NCBI GenBank assembly: GCA_040414495.1
Contig: JBEDUI010000083.1
Span: 1-64,000, forward strand
Direction: 5' to 3'
Length of the DNA: 64,000 nt
Source of the DNA: DATAVB01 sp040414495
GTDB lineage: Bacteria; Actinomycetota; Actinomycetes; Mycobacteriales; QHCD01
Shown here: one piece after another, positions 1-8,440 of the stretch
How positions within the stretch are numbered: the stretch's first letter is position 1
Layout of the letters: each line of letters opens with the position of its first letter
Translations under genes and position numbers: made by a program
The notes under the pieces: generated by a model
The model's input: only the letters and a program-made list of their open reading frames with translations
What the model was told of the DNA's origin: nothing
The model's database searches: none

Positions 1-1064
1 CCGACGAAGATCGCGCCGGCGTTGGTGACGCGGTCGGCCACCGACCGGGCGTCGCGGGTGATGACCTCCAGGTGCTCGGCGGCGTAGGAATTCACCACCG
101 CCAAACCCTGCTCCAGGTCGCGAACCACAACGGCTCCGGACTGCACGCCCGTGAGCGCCTCGGTGATCCGCTCGACGTGCTTGGTCGCCTGCGTCTGCTG
201 GGCCAGCGCACGTTCCACGTTCGCCAACAGCGCCTCGGAATCGGTGACCAGAACCGAGGCGGCGAGCGGGTCGTGCTCGGCCTGGCTGATCAGGTCGGCG
301 GCGACGTAGGCGGGGTCGGCGGTGTCGTCGGCCAGGACCGCGATCTCGGTTGGGCCGGCCTCCGAGTCGATGCCGATCACGCCCTGCAGCAGGCGTTTGG
401 CCGCGGCGACGTACACGTTGCCCGGGCCGGTGACCATGTCCACCGGCTCGACCTCATCGGCGACGCCGTAAGCGAACATCGCAACCGCCTGGGCTCCGCC
501 GACCGCGTACACCTCCTGCACCCCGAGCAGCGCGGCGGCGGCCAGGATGGTCGGGTGTGGCAGGCCGCCGTAGTCCTGCTGCGGCGGTGAGGCGATGGCC
601 AGCGACTCCACACCGGCGACCTGGGCCGGGATCACGTTCATCACGACGCTGGACGGGTAGACGGCCCGGCCGCCCGGAACGTACAGCCCGACTCGGCGAA
701 CCGGGACCCAGCGTTCGCGGACCTGCCCGCCGGGCACGACCTGCACCACCGAATCGGTACGGCGCTGGGCTTCGTGCACGATCCGGGCCCGGCGGATCGA
801 CTCCTCCAGGCCCGCGCGTACGGCCGGATCCAGCACCGCGACCGCGTCGGCCAGCGCACTGTCCGGGACCCGAAGCGATTCCGGTGTGACACCGTCGAAC
901 CGCTCGCTCAGCTCCCGAATCGCCGCCGCGCCATGGTCTCGTACCGCGTCCAATACCGGCTGCACCTGATGGCTCACCGAGGCAACATCGACCGCGGCCC
1001 GCGGCAGGGCCGCGGCCAGGGCACTACTGTCGTCGGTGGATCGCAGGTCAATGCGGCGCAGCAC
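1..1064 (-). CDS. hisD: Histidinol dehydrogenase, 3' end cut by window edge
   Basis: Catalyses the last two NAD-dependent oxidations of histidine biosynthesis (L-histidinol to L-histidine), in the cytoplasm. About 354 residues are visible out of the 430-440 usual for the family, so roughly the last 80 lie outside the window. Diagnostic stretches in order are YVPGGRAVYPSS, VYAVGGAQAVAMFAYG, GPGNVYVAAAK, SQAEHDPLA with a conserved metal-site region histidine, AEHLEVI and, at the very edge, NAGAIFVG. The GTG start is chosen because the protein then begins MLRRIDLRS as in relatives and a GGAAAGGGAA purine run lies just upstream. It is divergent from the LON-domain gene. The rest of a his operon would be expected to the left. 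Confidence 0.93.
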   Translation of the reverse strand, partial: MLRRIDLRSTDDSSALAAALPRAAVDVASVSHQVQPVLDAVRDHGAAAIRELSERFDGVTPESLRVPDSALADAVAVLDPAVRAGLEESIRRARIVHEAQRRTDSVVQVVPGGQVRERWVPVRRVGLYVPGGRAVYPSSVVMNVIPAQVAGVESLAIASPPQQDYGGLPHPTILAAAALLGVQEVYAVGGAQAVAMFAYGVADEVEPVDMVTGPGNVYVAAAKRLLQGVIGIDSEAGPTEIAVLADDTADPAYVAADLISQAEHDPLAASVLVTDSEALLANVERALAQQTQATKHVERITEALTGVQSGAVVVRDLEQGLAVVNSYAAEHLEVITRDARSVADRVTNAGAIFV

Positions 1065-1317
1065 GGTGGGTTCCCTTTCCGGTGCTCAAATTGAACATTC
1101 CACGTCGAGTATTCGTGGCGACGGGCCAAGCCTATGACACCGTCCGGATTCGGCCCGCCCGGATTACGCCACCCGCACCAGATGGCACTGCTTCGCTCGA
1201 TGCCGCCGGCGAATCGGCCCGACCAGGACGCCATCCCCGGCAGGGTTTCGGTAGGAATCTTTGCGCCACGACATCACCCACCGCGCTCGCTCCGGTGCTC
1301 AGTCGTGCGTCGCTCGC

Positions 1318-1323
1318 TACGCT
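1318..1323 (+). promoter_or_regulatory. -10 box of a probable leaderless promoter for the LON-domain gene
   Basis: TACGCT fits the actinobacterial -10 pattern TANNNT and ends six bases before the GTG that begins the conserved LON-domain protein. No Shine-Dalgarno sequence precedes that GTG. Transcription would therefore start at or next to the start codon. No clear -35 element is visible. Confidence 0.45.
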
Positions 1324-1329
1324 GACCGG

Positions 1330-2070
1330 GTGGTTGACTCGCTGCCGCTCTTCCCGCTCCCGTCCGTACTGTTCCCGGGCGTGGTGCTCCCGCTGCACGT
1401 CTTCGAGGAGCGCTACCGGGTGCTCGTCCAGCGGCTGTTGGAGATGCCCGACGGGCGGCCGCGCCGGTTCGGCGTCGTAGCCATCCGCCAGGGCCAGCTC
1501 GGCGAGGGCGGCAGCCCGATCACCGAGGAAGCCGACGACCCGGACGCCACCAGCCGGGGCCGGTCCGAACGGGCCGTGGGCGCGCTGCATCCGGTCGGCT
1601 GCACGGCCGAGTTGCGTCAGGTCGACAACCGCGACGACGGTACGTACGAGATCGTCACCGTCGGCGTGGAACGGTTCGCGTTGCACGCGGTGGACGCGAC
1701 GACCGAGCCGTACCTGGTCGGTGAGGTCGAGATGCTGCCGGCGCAGACCGAGAGCGGCCCGGAAGTCGATCTGCTGGCACAGCGGGCCGGCGCGTTGTTC
1801 GAGGAGTACGTCACCGCGGTGGCGGCCATTGGCGGGGCCGAGGTCGCCGCGATCGAGCTACCCGATGAGCCGGACGTGCTCTCGTATCTGGTCGCCTCGA
1901 CCGCGCTGCTCACGGTCGAGGACAAGCAATCGCTGCTGGAGCAGGACAGCACGCGGGACCGGTTGCGGGCCGAGATCCGGCTGCTACGCCGGGAGACCGT
2001 GCTGGTCGAGGAGCTACGGGTGGTGCCGGCGCCCCTGTCGGAGCTGGGAAGCACCCCGGGCCGAAACTGA
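1330..2070 (+). CDS. LON substrate-binding (PUA-like) domain protein
   Basis: A 246-residue protein made almost entirely of the N-terminal substrate-recognition domain of Lon protease, without the AAA+ and protease parts. It opens VVDSLPLFPLPSVLFPGVVLPLHVFE-like (SLPLFPLPSVLFPG, then LPLHVFEERY), the hallmark of this family, and has FGVVAIRQG and a helical C-terminal half containing LLTVEDKQSLLE. Such stand-alone domains are common near hisD and dnaE in actinomycetes, and their role is not settled. The open frame extends upstream to a TTG at 1261, but GTG 1330 fits the family N-terminus and the -10 box. It is followed by two hairpins and faces the minus-strand DUF2567 gene. Confidence 0.85.
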   Translation: MVDSLPLFPLPSVLFPGVVLPLHVFEERYRVLVQRLLEMPDGRPRRFGVVAIRQGQLGEGGSPITEEADDPDATSRGRSERAVGALHPVGCTAELRQVDNRDDGTYEIVTVGVERFALHAVDATTEPYLVGEVEMLPAQTESGPEVDLLAQRAGALFEEYVTAVAAIGGAEVAAIELPDEPDVLSYLVASTALLTVEDKQSLLEQDSTRDRLRAEIRLLRRETVLVEELRVVPAPLSELGSTPGRN

Positions 2071-2109
2071 GACGAGGCCCCGACCGGCCTCCGTACTCTC
2101 ACCAAGGTC

Positions 2110-2144
2110 TGTGACACTGCTCCACCCCTTGGAGCAGTGGCACA
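2110..2144. terminator. First of two near-identical hairpins after the LON gene
   Basis: The arms TGTGACACTGCTCCA and TGGAGCAGTGGCACA pair over 14 of 15 positions around a 5-base loop (CCCCT). The site lies between convergent genes and lacks a T-run, so it could be a bidirectional factor-dependent or hairpin-only terminator. It could equally be a repeat element, because the next hairpin repeats the same arms. Confidence 0.5.
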
Positions 2145-2198
2145 AGCGCGACAATCAACGCCCGGCGGGAGGCAACGCGAGCGTCCCCATCCAGCAGC

Positions 2199-2233
2199 TG
2201 TGACATTGCTCCACAGGTTGGAGCAGAGTCACA
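2199..2233. terminator. Second copy of the TGTGACA-type hairpin
   Basis: The arms TGTGACATTGCTCCA and TGGAGCAGAGTCACA pair over 13 of 15 positions around CAGGT. The copy starts 89 bases after the first, and both arms are nearly the same sequence as in the first hairpin. The loop and the DNA between the copies are unrelated. The conserved stem with a variable loop indicates selection on, or duplication of, the stem itself. Confidence 0.5.
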
Positions 2234-2311
2234 GGAGCCGCAGCCAAGGAGGCTGGGTTCTGGCCGCTAGCTGGCCCGCGCTTGTGGTTGGCGGCGGATG
2301 TGCCCAGTCCG

Positions 2312-2968
2312 CTACGCCGTCGGGTCGGGCTGGCTCACCGGCTCATCCCGATGCCGATGGCCGCGCAGGCCCGAATCGCCGGTGAACGCCGCGCACAACA
2401 CGGCCGCGAGCACCGCACCGACCGGTTGGAAGAACAACACGCCCTTGGCCCGCATCGTGATCGCCGGCTTGAACGTGTTGTGCAGCTTGTCGAAGATCGG
2501 CTGCAACTGGGCATGCGTCGGATGCCGGCCCACCCACAACCCGAACCGCCACGCGATCACCGCACCGAGCAGCGAGGCGACCGCCAACGCGATCATGAGA
2601 AAAGCCCCACGAGCGGCCCGTACCTGCCAGGCAACACATCCGGTCACCAAACCGACACCGGCGCCGATCAACGCAAACAACCCGTCGACGCCGATCTGGG
2701 CCTCGGACTCCGGGTCGTTCTGCTCGGCCAGCTTGTGCTGGACATCGACCACGGTGTAGAGCGCCCGCGGCGCCAGGTGCCCCCAGATCAGGCCGACCAA
2801 CAGCCCAACCAGAGCCAGCACGACGACGAGAACGGCCGCCATCTTCAGCTCCGCGGCGGTGACCCGGAACCAACGATCACCCCTGCCGTAAGCAAACGGC
2901 TGCGCCTGGGGTGGCTGGCCGGACTCGGCGGGAGGCATCCCGGGTTCCGGCGTTTCAGTCACACGCAT
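2312..2968 (-). CDS. DUF2567-type membrane protein
   Basis: A 218-residue integral membrane protein with about four hydrophobic helices (around LKMAAVLVVVLALVGLLVG, LFALIGAGVGLVTGC, FLMIALAVASLLGAV and VLFFQPVGAVLAAVL). A proline-rich N-terminus and an extracytoplasmic-looking segment after the first helix (APRALYTVVDVQHKLAEQND) match the actinobacterial DUF2567 family, whose function is unknown. The ATG starting MRVTETPEP was chosen over a further upstream frame because the extra residues are low-quality arginine-rich sequence overlapping dnaE. It lies 52 bases downstream of dnaE on the same strand and probably belongs to its transcript. Confidence 0.7.
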   Translation of the reverse strand: MRVTETPEPGMPPAESGQPPQAQPFAYGRGDRWFRVTAAELKMAAVLVVVLALVGLLVGLIWGHLAPRALYTVVDVQHKLAEQNDPESEAQIGVDGLFALIGAGVGLVTGCVAWQVRAARGAFLMIALAVASLLGAVIAWRFGLWVGRHPTHAQLQPIFDKLHNTFKPAITMRAKGVLFFQPVGAVLAAVLCAAFTGDSGLRGHRHRDEPVSQPDPTA

Positions 2969-3020
2969 CAGTCTCTCAGGCCCAGCTGTGCGCCCGTGCA
3001 GGAGGCCGCGAACACACCGG

Positions 3021-6000
3021 TCACTCCAGGCAACCGCTGCCGAGTAGCTCCTTGATCTCCCCCATGAACGCCGTCGACGGGTCGACCCGGAAGTCGTCAT
3101 CAATGGCCAACATCAGCGAACGGGACGGGCCGCGCAGCTTGAGTTGGATCGGGATGTCACCGGGATGGGCCTTCAACGTGTGCCGCAGGTTCTCCACCAG
3201 CGTCGGCGTGACCTTCTCCAGGTGCACGCCGACCACCAGCGCCGTCTCGTTCTCGGCCCCGACCCCGGAGATGTCCAGCGTCATCAGCTCCATGCCGATC
3301 AGGCTGGTCGTTCCGTCCCGTTTGGACACCCGGCCCCGGATCGCCACGGCGCTGTCCTCGGCCAGATCGCCGGCAACGTCCTGATAGGACTTGGGGAAGA
3401 ACAACGCCTCGATGCTCGCGTCCAGGTCCTCGACGGTGGCGATGGCCCAGGCGTCGCCGTTCTTGGTGATCCGCCGCTGCAGACCGGAAATCATGCCGGC
3501 GATCGTGATGATCGCCCCGTCCTCCTTCTCCTCCATCGTCAGCGACGCGATCGAGCAGTCGGAGTTCTTACGCAGAATCCGCTCGGCGCCGGCCAACGGA
3601 TGCGAGGACACGTACAGGCCGAGCATGTCCCGCTCGTTGGCCAGCAACTGCTTGCGGTCCCACTCCTCCACCGAGAACGTGATGTCCAACCCGAGCGGCA
3701 CAGTCTCGGTGTCCTCACCGTCGTCCATCCCGCCGAAGAGGTCGAACTGTCCCTCGGCCTCCTTGCGTTTGGTCGCGATGACCATGTCCACCGCGATGTC
3801 GTGCTGCTGGCACAACCCGAGGCGGGTGTGGCCGAGCGAATCGAACGCGCCGGCCTTGATCAACGACTCGATGGTGCGCTTGTTGCAGACGACCACTTCG
3901 GCCTTCTGCAGGAAATCCACGAACGAGCTGTACCGGCCCTTTGCCTCGCGAGTCTCCACAATGGACCGTACGACGTTCGCGCCGACATTGCGGATAGCGC
4001 CCAGACCGAAACGGATATCGGTGCCGACAGGCGTGAAGTTGTGCGCCGACTCGTTCACATCCGGCGGCAACACCTTGATGCCCATGCGGCGACATTCGGC
4101 GAGATAGATCGCCATCTTGTCCTTGTTGTCGCCATTGCTGGTCAACAGAGCGGCCATGTATTCGGCCGGGTAATTCGCCTTCAGATAAGCGGTCCAATAC
4201 GCCACCAGGCCGTACCCGGCGGTGTGCGATTTGTTGAACGCGTATCCGGCGAACGGGAGCATGACGTCCCAGAGCGCCTGCGTCGCCTGAGCCGAATAAC
4301 CATTGGCCGTCATGCCGGCCTGGAAACCCTCGTACTCCTTCTCGATGATTTCCTTTTTCTTTTTACCCATGGCGCGCCGCAGCAGGTCGGCTTTTCCGAG
4401 CGAATAGCCGGCCAACTGCTGCGCGATCGCCATGACCTGCTCTTGGTAGACGAGCAGGTGGTATGTCTCACCGAGAATTGGCTCAAGCGATTCCTTGAGC
4501 TCGGGGTGAATCGGCTCGATCGGTTTACGGCCGTTCTTACGGTCGGCGTAGTTGTTGTGCGCGTTGGCGTCCATCGGACCCGGCCGGTAGAGCGCCAGCA
4601 CGGCGGCAAGGTCGCCGAATTTGGTCGGGGCCATGGACTTGAGCAGTGAGCGCATTGGCCCACCGTCCAGCTGGAACACGCCGAGCGTGTCGCCACGGGC
4701 GAGCAGCTCGTACGTCGGACCGTCGTCCAACGGCAACTGGTTCAGGTCGATCTCGATGCCGCGGTTGGCCTGCACGTTGTCGATCGCATCGCCGATGATC
4801 GTGAGGTTGGACAGCCCGAGGAAGTCCATCTTCAGCAGGCCGATCGACTCACACGACGGGTAGTCCCATCCGGTGATGATCGACCCGTCGTCGCGCTGCC
4901 AGAGCGGTACGACGTCCAGCAGCGGCTGCGAGGAGAGGATCACCGCGCAGGCGTGCACGCCGGCGTTGCGGATCAGCCCTTCCAGACCCCGTGCGGTCTG
5001 GAAGATCTTGCCGACGTCCGAGTCGGTTTCGATCAGGCTGCGCACCTCGGACGCTTCCCGGTACCGCTCGTGCTGCGGGTCGACGATGCCCGAGAGCGGA
5101 ATGTCCTTGGCCATGATCGGCGGCGGCAGCGCCTTGGAAATCTTGTCGGCAAAGGCGTATCCCGGCTGTCCATAGAGGACACGAGCCGAGTCTTTGATCG
5201 CCGCTTTCGTTTTGATCGTGCCGAACGTAATAACCTGCGCGACGTTTTCGGCGCCCCATTTGTCGATGGTGTAGCGCATCACCTCACCGCGGCGACGCTC
5301 GTCGAAGTCGAGGTCGATATCCGGTGGGCTGACCCGCTCGGGGTTCAGGAACCGCTCGAAGATCAGCGAGTGCTCGATCGGGTCGAGATCGGTGATGTGC
5401 AGGATGTACGCCACCAGCGAGCCGGTGGCCGAACCACGGCCGGGGCCGACCCGGATGCCCTGCTCCTTGGCCCACCGCACCAGGTCGCCGACGACGAGGA
5501 AGTAGGCCGAGAAGCCCATCCGCGACATGACGCCGAGCTCGATCTCGATGCGGTCCAGGTACTCCTGGCTCATGCCGTCGGGGAACCGGGTCTTGGCGTA
5601 GTGCTCGACCTCGGTCCGCAGCAGCGAGTCCTCGGTCTCCCCCGGCGGCAGCGGGAAACGCGGCATCCGGTCGTTGAACGCGAACACGTCCTCGTAGGAC
5701 TCGACCCGCTCGGCGATCAGCAACGTCGAGTCGGTCGCGCCGGGGACCTCGCCGTCCCAGATGTCGCGCATCTCGGCCGCCGACTTGAGGTAGTAACCGT
5801 CCCCGTCCAGCTTGAACCGGGTCGGGTCCGAAAGCGTCTTGCCGGTCTGCACACACAGCAGCGCCTCGTGGCTGGGCGCCTGGTCCTTGGTGACGTAGTG
5901 CGAGTCGTTGGTGGCCAGCGGGCGCAGGCCGAGCTTGTTGCCGATATCCAGCAGGCCCGAACGCACCGCCTTCTCCAGCGGCAGCCCGTGATCCATCAAC

Positions 6001-6599
6001 TCGAGGAAGAAATTGTCCGGGCCGAAAATGTCCCGGTAGTCCGCGGCTGCCTGCAACGCCAGGTCGGTATGGCCCAGGCGCAGCCGGGTCTGCACCTCGC
6101 CGGACGGGCAGCCGGTGGTGGCGATGATCCCCTCGGCGTGCTCGGCGATCAGCTCCCGGTCCATCCGGGGCTTGCGGTAATAACCCTGCATCGAGGCGAG
6201 CGAGGAGAGCCGCAGCAGATTACGCAGGCCGGTCGAATTCGCCGCCAGCATGGTCATGTGGGTGTACGCGCCACCTCCGGAGACGTCGCCGCCCTCACCG
6301 AACTCGTCGGTGCCGCGCTGGTTGGAATTGCCCCAGAACACCGGCTTCTTGGTGAATCGGCTTTCCGGTGCGATATACGCCTCGATGCCGATGATCGGCT
6401 TGATCCCGGTGGCCTTGGCCTGCTGATAGAACTCGTACGCGCCGTACATGTTGCCGTGGTCGGTCATCCCGACCGCGGGCATGCCCAGCCGCGCCGCCTC
6501 GGCGAACAGCGGCTTCACCTTCGCCGCACCATCGAGCATCGAATACTCGGTGTGCACGTGCAGGTGAACGAAAGACTGTGCGCTGCCTGCCTCTGGCAC
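3021..6599 (-). CDS. dnaE: DNA polymerase III alpha subunit (DnaE1)
   Basis: The replicative polymerase catalytic subunit, 1192 residues, normal length for actinobacterial DnaE1. The N-terminal PHP domain begins HLHVHTEYSMLDG (from about residue 12) with the metal-ligand motifs TDHGNMYG and TNDSHYV. The polymerase core contains GPGRGSATGSLVAY and the catalytic aspartates in DIDLDFD at about 427-433. Helix-hairpin-helix sequence follows, and the OB-fold region (IITIAGMISGLQRR) lies near the C-terminus. The PHP histidines are retained, so exonuclease proofreading by this domain, as shown for mycobacterial DnaE1, is plausible. The start is GTG. The downstream gene is DUF2567. Confidence 0.97.
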   Translation of the reverse strand: MPEAGSAQSFVHLHVHTEYSMLDGAAKVKPLFAEAARLGMPAVGMTDHGNMYGAYEFYQQAKATGIKPIIGIEAYIAPESRFTKKPVFWGNSNQRGTDEFGEGGDVSGGGAYTHMTMLAANSTGLRNLLRLSSLASMQGYYRKPRMDRELIAEHAEGIIATTGCPSGEVQTRLRLGHTDLALQAAADYRDIFGPDNFFLELMDHGLPLEKAVRSGLLDIGNKLGLRPLATNDSHYVTKDQAPSHEALLCVQTGKTLSDPTRFKLDGDGYYLKSAAEMRDIWDGEVPGATDSTLLIAERVESYEDVFAFNDRMPRFPLPPGETEDSLLRTEVEHYAKTRFPDGMSQEYLDRIEIELGVMSRMGFSAYFLVVGDLVRWAKEQGIRVGPGRGSATGSLVAYILHITDLDPIEHSLIFERFLNPERVSPPDIDLDFDERRRGEVMRYTIDKWGAENVAQVITFGTIKTKAAIKDSARVLYGQPGYAFADKISKALPPPIMAKDIPLSGIVDPQHERYREASEVRSLIETDSDVGKIFQTARGLEGLIRNAGVHACAVILSSQPLLDVVPLWQRDDGSIITGWDYPSCESIGLLKMDFLGLSNLTIIGDAIDNVQANRGIEIDLNQLPLDDGPTYELLARGDTLGVFQLDGGPMRSLLKSMAPTKFGDLAAVLALYRPGPMDANAHNNYADRKNGRKPIEPIHPELKESLEPILGETYHLLVYQEQVMAIAQQLAGYSLGKADLLRRAMGKKKKEIIEKEYEGFQAGMTANGYSAQATQALWDVMLPFAGYAFNKSHTAGYGLVAYWTAYLKANYPAEYMAALLTSNGDNKDKMAIYLAECRRMGIKVLPPDVNESAHNFTPVGTDIRFGLGAIRNVGANVVRSIVETREAKGRYSSFVDFLQKAEVVVCNKRTIESLIKAGAFDSLGHTRLGLCQQHDIAVDMVIATKRKEAEGQFDLFGGMDDGEDTETVPLGLDITFSVEEWDRKQLLANERDMLGLYVSSHPLAGAERILRKNSDCSIASLTMEEKEDGAIITIAGMISGLQRRITKNGDAWAIATVEDLDASIEALFFPKSYQDVAGDLAEDSAVAIRGRVSKRDGTTSLIGMELMTLDISGVGAENETALVVGVHLEKVTPTLVENLRHTLKAHPGDIPIQLKLRGPSRSLMLAIDDDFRVDPSTAFMGEIKELLGSGCLE

Positions 6600-6777
6600 G
6601 GAGCGTCAACCTCCTCGAGGTGGCATCGCGACCCAGCCCGACCACCCCACGGTCGGACGGATCCCTATGTACGGCTGGCTTCCAGTGGTGCTGGGTTCTA
6701 GTTCTACTACGCCGGACCGACAACTCCATCATCCTGGGCGCGTGTCCGAACCCCGTTACCGAAACGGCCCCGAGCAA

Positions 6778-7680
6778 CTACAGATCGCGGACGAATTCGT
6801 ACTCGCTCGTCTCGGACAGGTCGTGCAATTCGCGTACGCGTTCCGTCCGTCGATACCCCAACCGGGTATAGAGCCGGTGGGCGTCGGCGAACCGGGTGTC
6901 CGACCACAGACCGATCTCGGGAGCGCCGGATTCACGGGCGGCCTGCTCGACCACGTCGACCAGCCAACTGCCCAGACCGGCCCGTCGGGCCGATTTCGCC
7001 ACGTACAGGTTCTTCAGCTCGCTGGCCGCGCCCGAGCGCGGTTTGTGCCCGATGCAGGCCATCACCTGGCCGTCGAGTTCGGCCACCCAGAGCCGGCCAC
7101 CGACCTCGGCGTAGGCCGAGGCGGGCCGGCGCAGCCACGGTTCCTCGGCATCGACCGCGAGCACGCAGCCCGGGTACTCGGCGAAGCAGCCGCCGATCAG
7201 CTCGATCAGAGCGGCCGAGTCGGTGTCGACCGCCGGTCGCAGCACCGGCACCGGCTTGCGCATCGAAATGTGCTCGATGCCGGCCTCGACGAACCGCTCG
7301 CCCACCGGGGTGTACCCGGCCCGTTGGTAGAACCCGTACGCCGAGACCTGGGCGTGCAACTCGACCTCGGTCAGGCCGCGGTCCCGGGCCGCCCGCTCCA
7401 GCCCGGCCAGCACCGCCGACCCGACGCCACGTCCACGCTCGCCGGCCCGGGTCGCGATCCGGCCCAGCACACCGGCCGTCCCGTGCCGCACCAACCGCCC
7501 GGTGCCGACCAGGTCGGTACCCCAGAACGCCACCAACTGCACCGCTGTCGCGTCGTGCTCGTCCTTGATCAGCTCGACCGGCACGCCCTGCTCGTCGCCG
7601 AAGACCGCCAGCCGCAACGCATGCAGGCCGGCCAGATCCTGCGCGCCGGCCTCCCGGACCAGCAGTCCGTCACGCGCCAT
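6778..7680 (-). CDS. Tandem GNAT N-acetyltransferase
   Basis: A 300-residue protein with two GCN5-related acetyltransferase folds. The first (about residues 5-140) has RLAVFGDEQGVPVE, the acetyl-CoA loop region RIATRAGERGRGVGSAVL and GFYQRAGYTPVG. The second (about 150-300) has LKNLYVAKSARRAGLGSWLV and the closing LYTRLGYRRTERVREL. The substrate is unknown. Double GNAT proteins include mycothiol synthase, but I see no specific match to MshD. The ATG overlaps the end of the CPBP protease gene by 11 bases, so it is translationally linked to the rluD-CPBP chain. It ends about 180 bases before the dnaE start. Confidence 0.82.
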   Translation of the reverse strand: MARDGLLVREAGAQDLAGLHALRLAVFGDEQGVPVELIKDEHDATAVQLVAFWGTDLVGTGRLVRHGTAGVLGRIATRAGERGRGVGSAVLAGLERAARDRGLTEVELHAQVSAYGFYQRAGYTPVGERFVEAGIEHISMRKPVPVLRPAVDTDSAALIELIGGCFAEYPGCVLAVDAEEPWLRRPASAYAEVGGRLWVAELDGQVMACIGHKPRSGAASELKNLYVAKSARRAGLGSWLVDVVEQAARESGAPEIGLWSDTRFADAHRLYTRLGYRRTERVRELHDLSETSEYEFVRDL

Positions 7681-8440
7681 CGGGCAACGCCTCCCCGCTC
7701 CCGCCGGCGCTGCGCGCGACCGGCAGCACCAACACCCGTAGATCCACCAGAATGTGGAAAGCGACCGGGAGCAGCAGGCTGCCCGTACCCAGGTACAGCA
7801 CGGCCAGACAGCCGCCGATCACCGCCGTCACCATGATGCCGGCCGCGCCCTGGTACGCGTGTGCCAGGCCGAACCCCAGCGCCGCCACCAACACTGTCCT
7901 CAGTGGACCGATGGTGGGCGCGAACACGGCCAGCAGAGCCAACCCGAACCCGCGATAAAGGAACTCCTCGCAGATGCCGGCGCTGATCGCCACCGCGGCG
8001 AATGCCTGCCGCTCGGGCCGGGTGCGCGGCAACAGGTCGAGCACCGCCGACGGGCCGCGGACGTTAGTCTGCGCCGCCAGCACCCGACCCCGCAGCGCCA
8101 GCAATCCGGCGACGCTGGCCACCAGACCGACCAGTCCGACCACCGTGTACGGCAACGAGCCGCCGCTGAACCGGGGCGCGGTGACGCCGAGGTCGGAGAG
8201 CCGGAAATGCGAACTCACCAGGACCACCAACAGCGCCAACGCGGCCAGCACCCATTCCAGGGTCAGGGTCCGGTAGTACCGGGCCAGCCGGGCCTGCGGA
8301 TCGACCGCGACCTGAGCCCGGAAGCGACGGGCGTTCCAGGCCCCGACGACCGGCTGCCCGGCGACCAGGTAGCAGCCCAACAACACGCCCAGCACCAACC
8401 CGAAACCGTCCAGCCGGGCCCCCGCGGCGACAATGTGCAT
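7670..8440 (-). CDS. CPBP (CAAX-like) intramembrane metalloprotease
   Basis: A 256-residue polytopic membrane protein of the Abi/CPBP family. The three catalytic motifs are present: EEFLYRG (the EExxxR glutamate pair), FGLAHAYQG with the first catalytic histidine, and AFHILVDL with the second. Eight or so hydrophobic helices surround them. Relatives act in protein or peptide processing, bacteriocin immunity or prenyl-protein cleavage, and the substrate here is unknown. The ATG shares its A with the TGA of rluD (TGATG), so MHIVAAGARLDG is the start, and the longer upstream arginine-rich frame is not used. Confidence 0.8.
   Translation of the reverse strand: MHIVAAGARLDGFGLVLGVLLGCYLVAGQPVVGAWNARRFRAQVAVDPQARLARYYRTLTLEWVLAALALLVVLVSSHFRLSDLGVTAPRFSGGSLPYTVVGLVGLVASVAGLLALRGRVLAAQTNVRGPSAVLDLLPRTRPERQAFAAVAISAGICEEFLYRGFGLALLAVFAPTIGPLRTVLVAALGFGLAHAYQGAAGIMVTAVIGGCLAVLYLGTGSLLLPVAFHILVDLRVLVLPVARSAGGSGEALPDGA

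Noticed and set aside
3144..6701. Long open frames on the plus strand opposite dnaE
   Set aside because: They are antisense to a clear DnaE protein, have no recognisable domains, and are arginine- or histidine-rich as expected from the complement of GC-rich codons.
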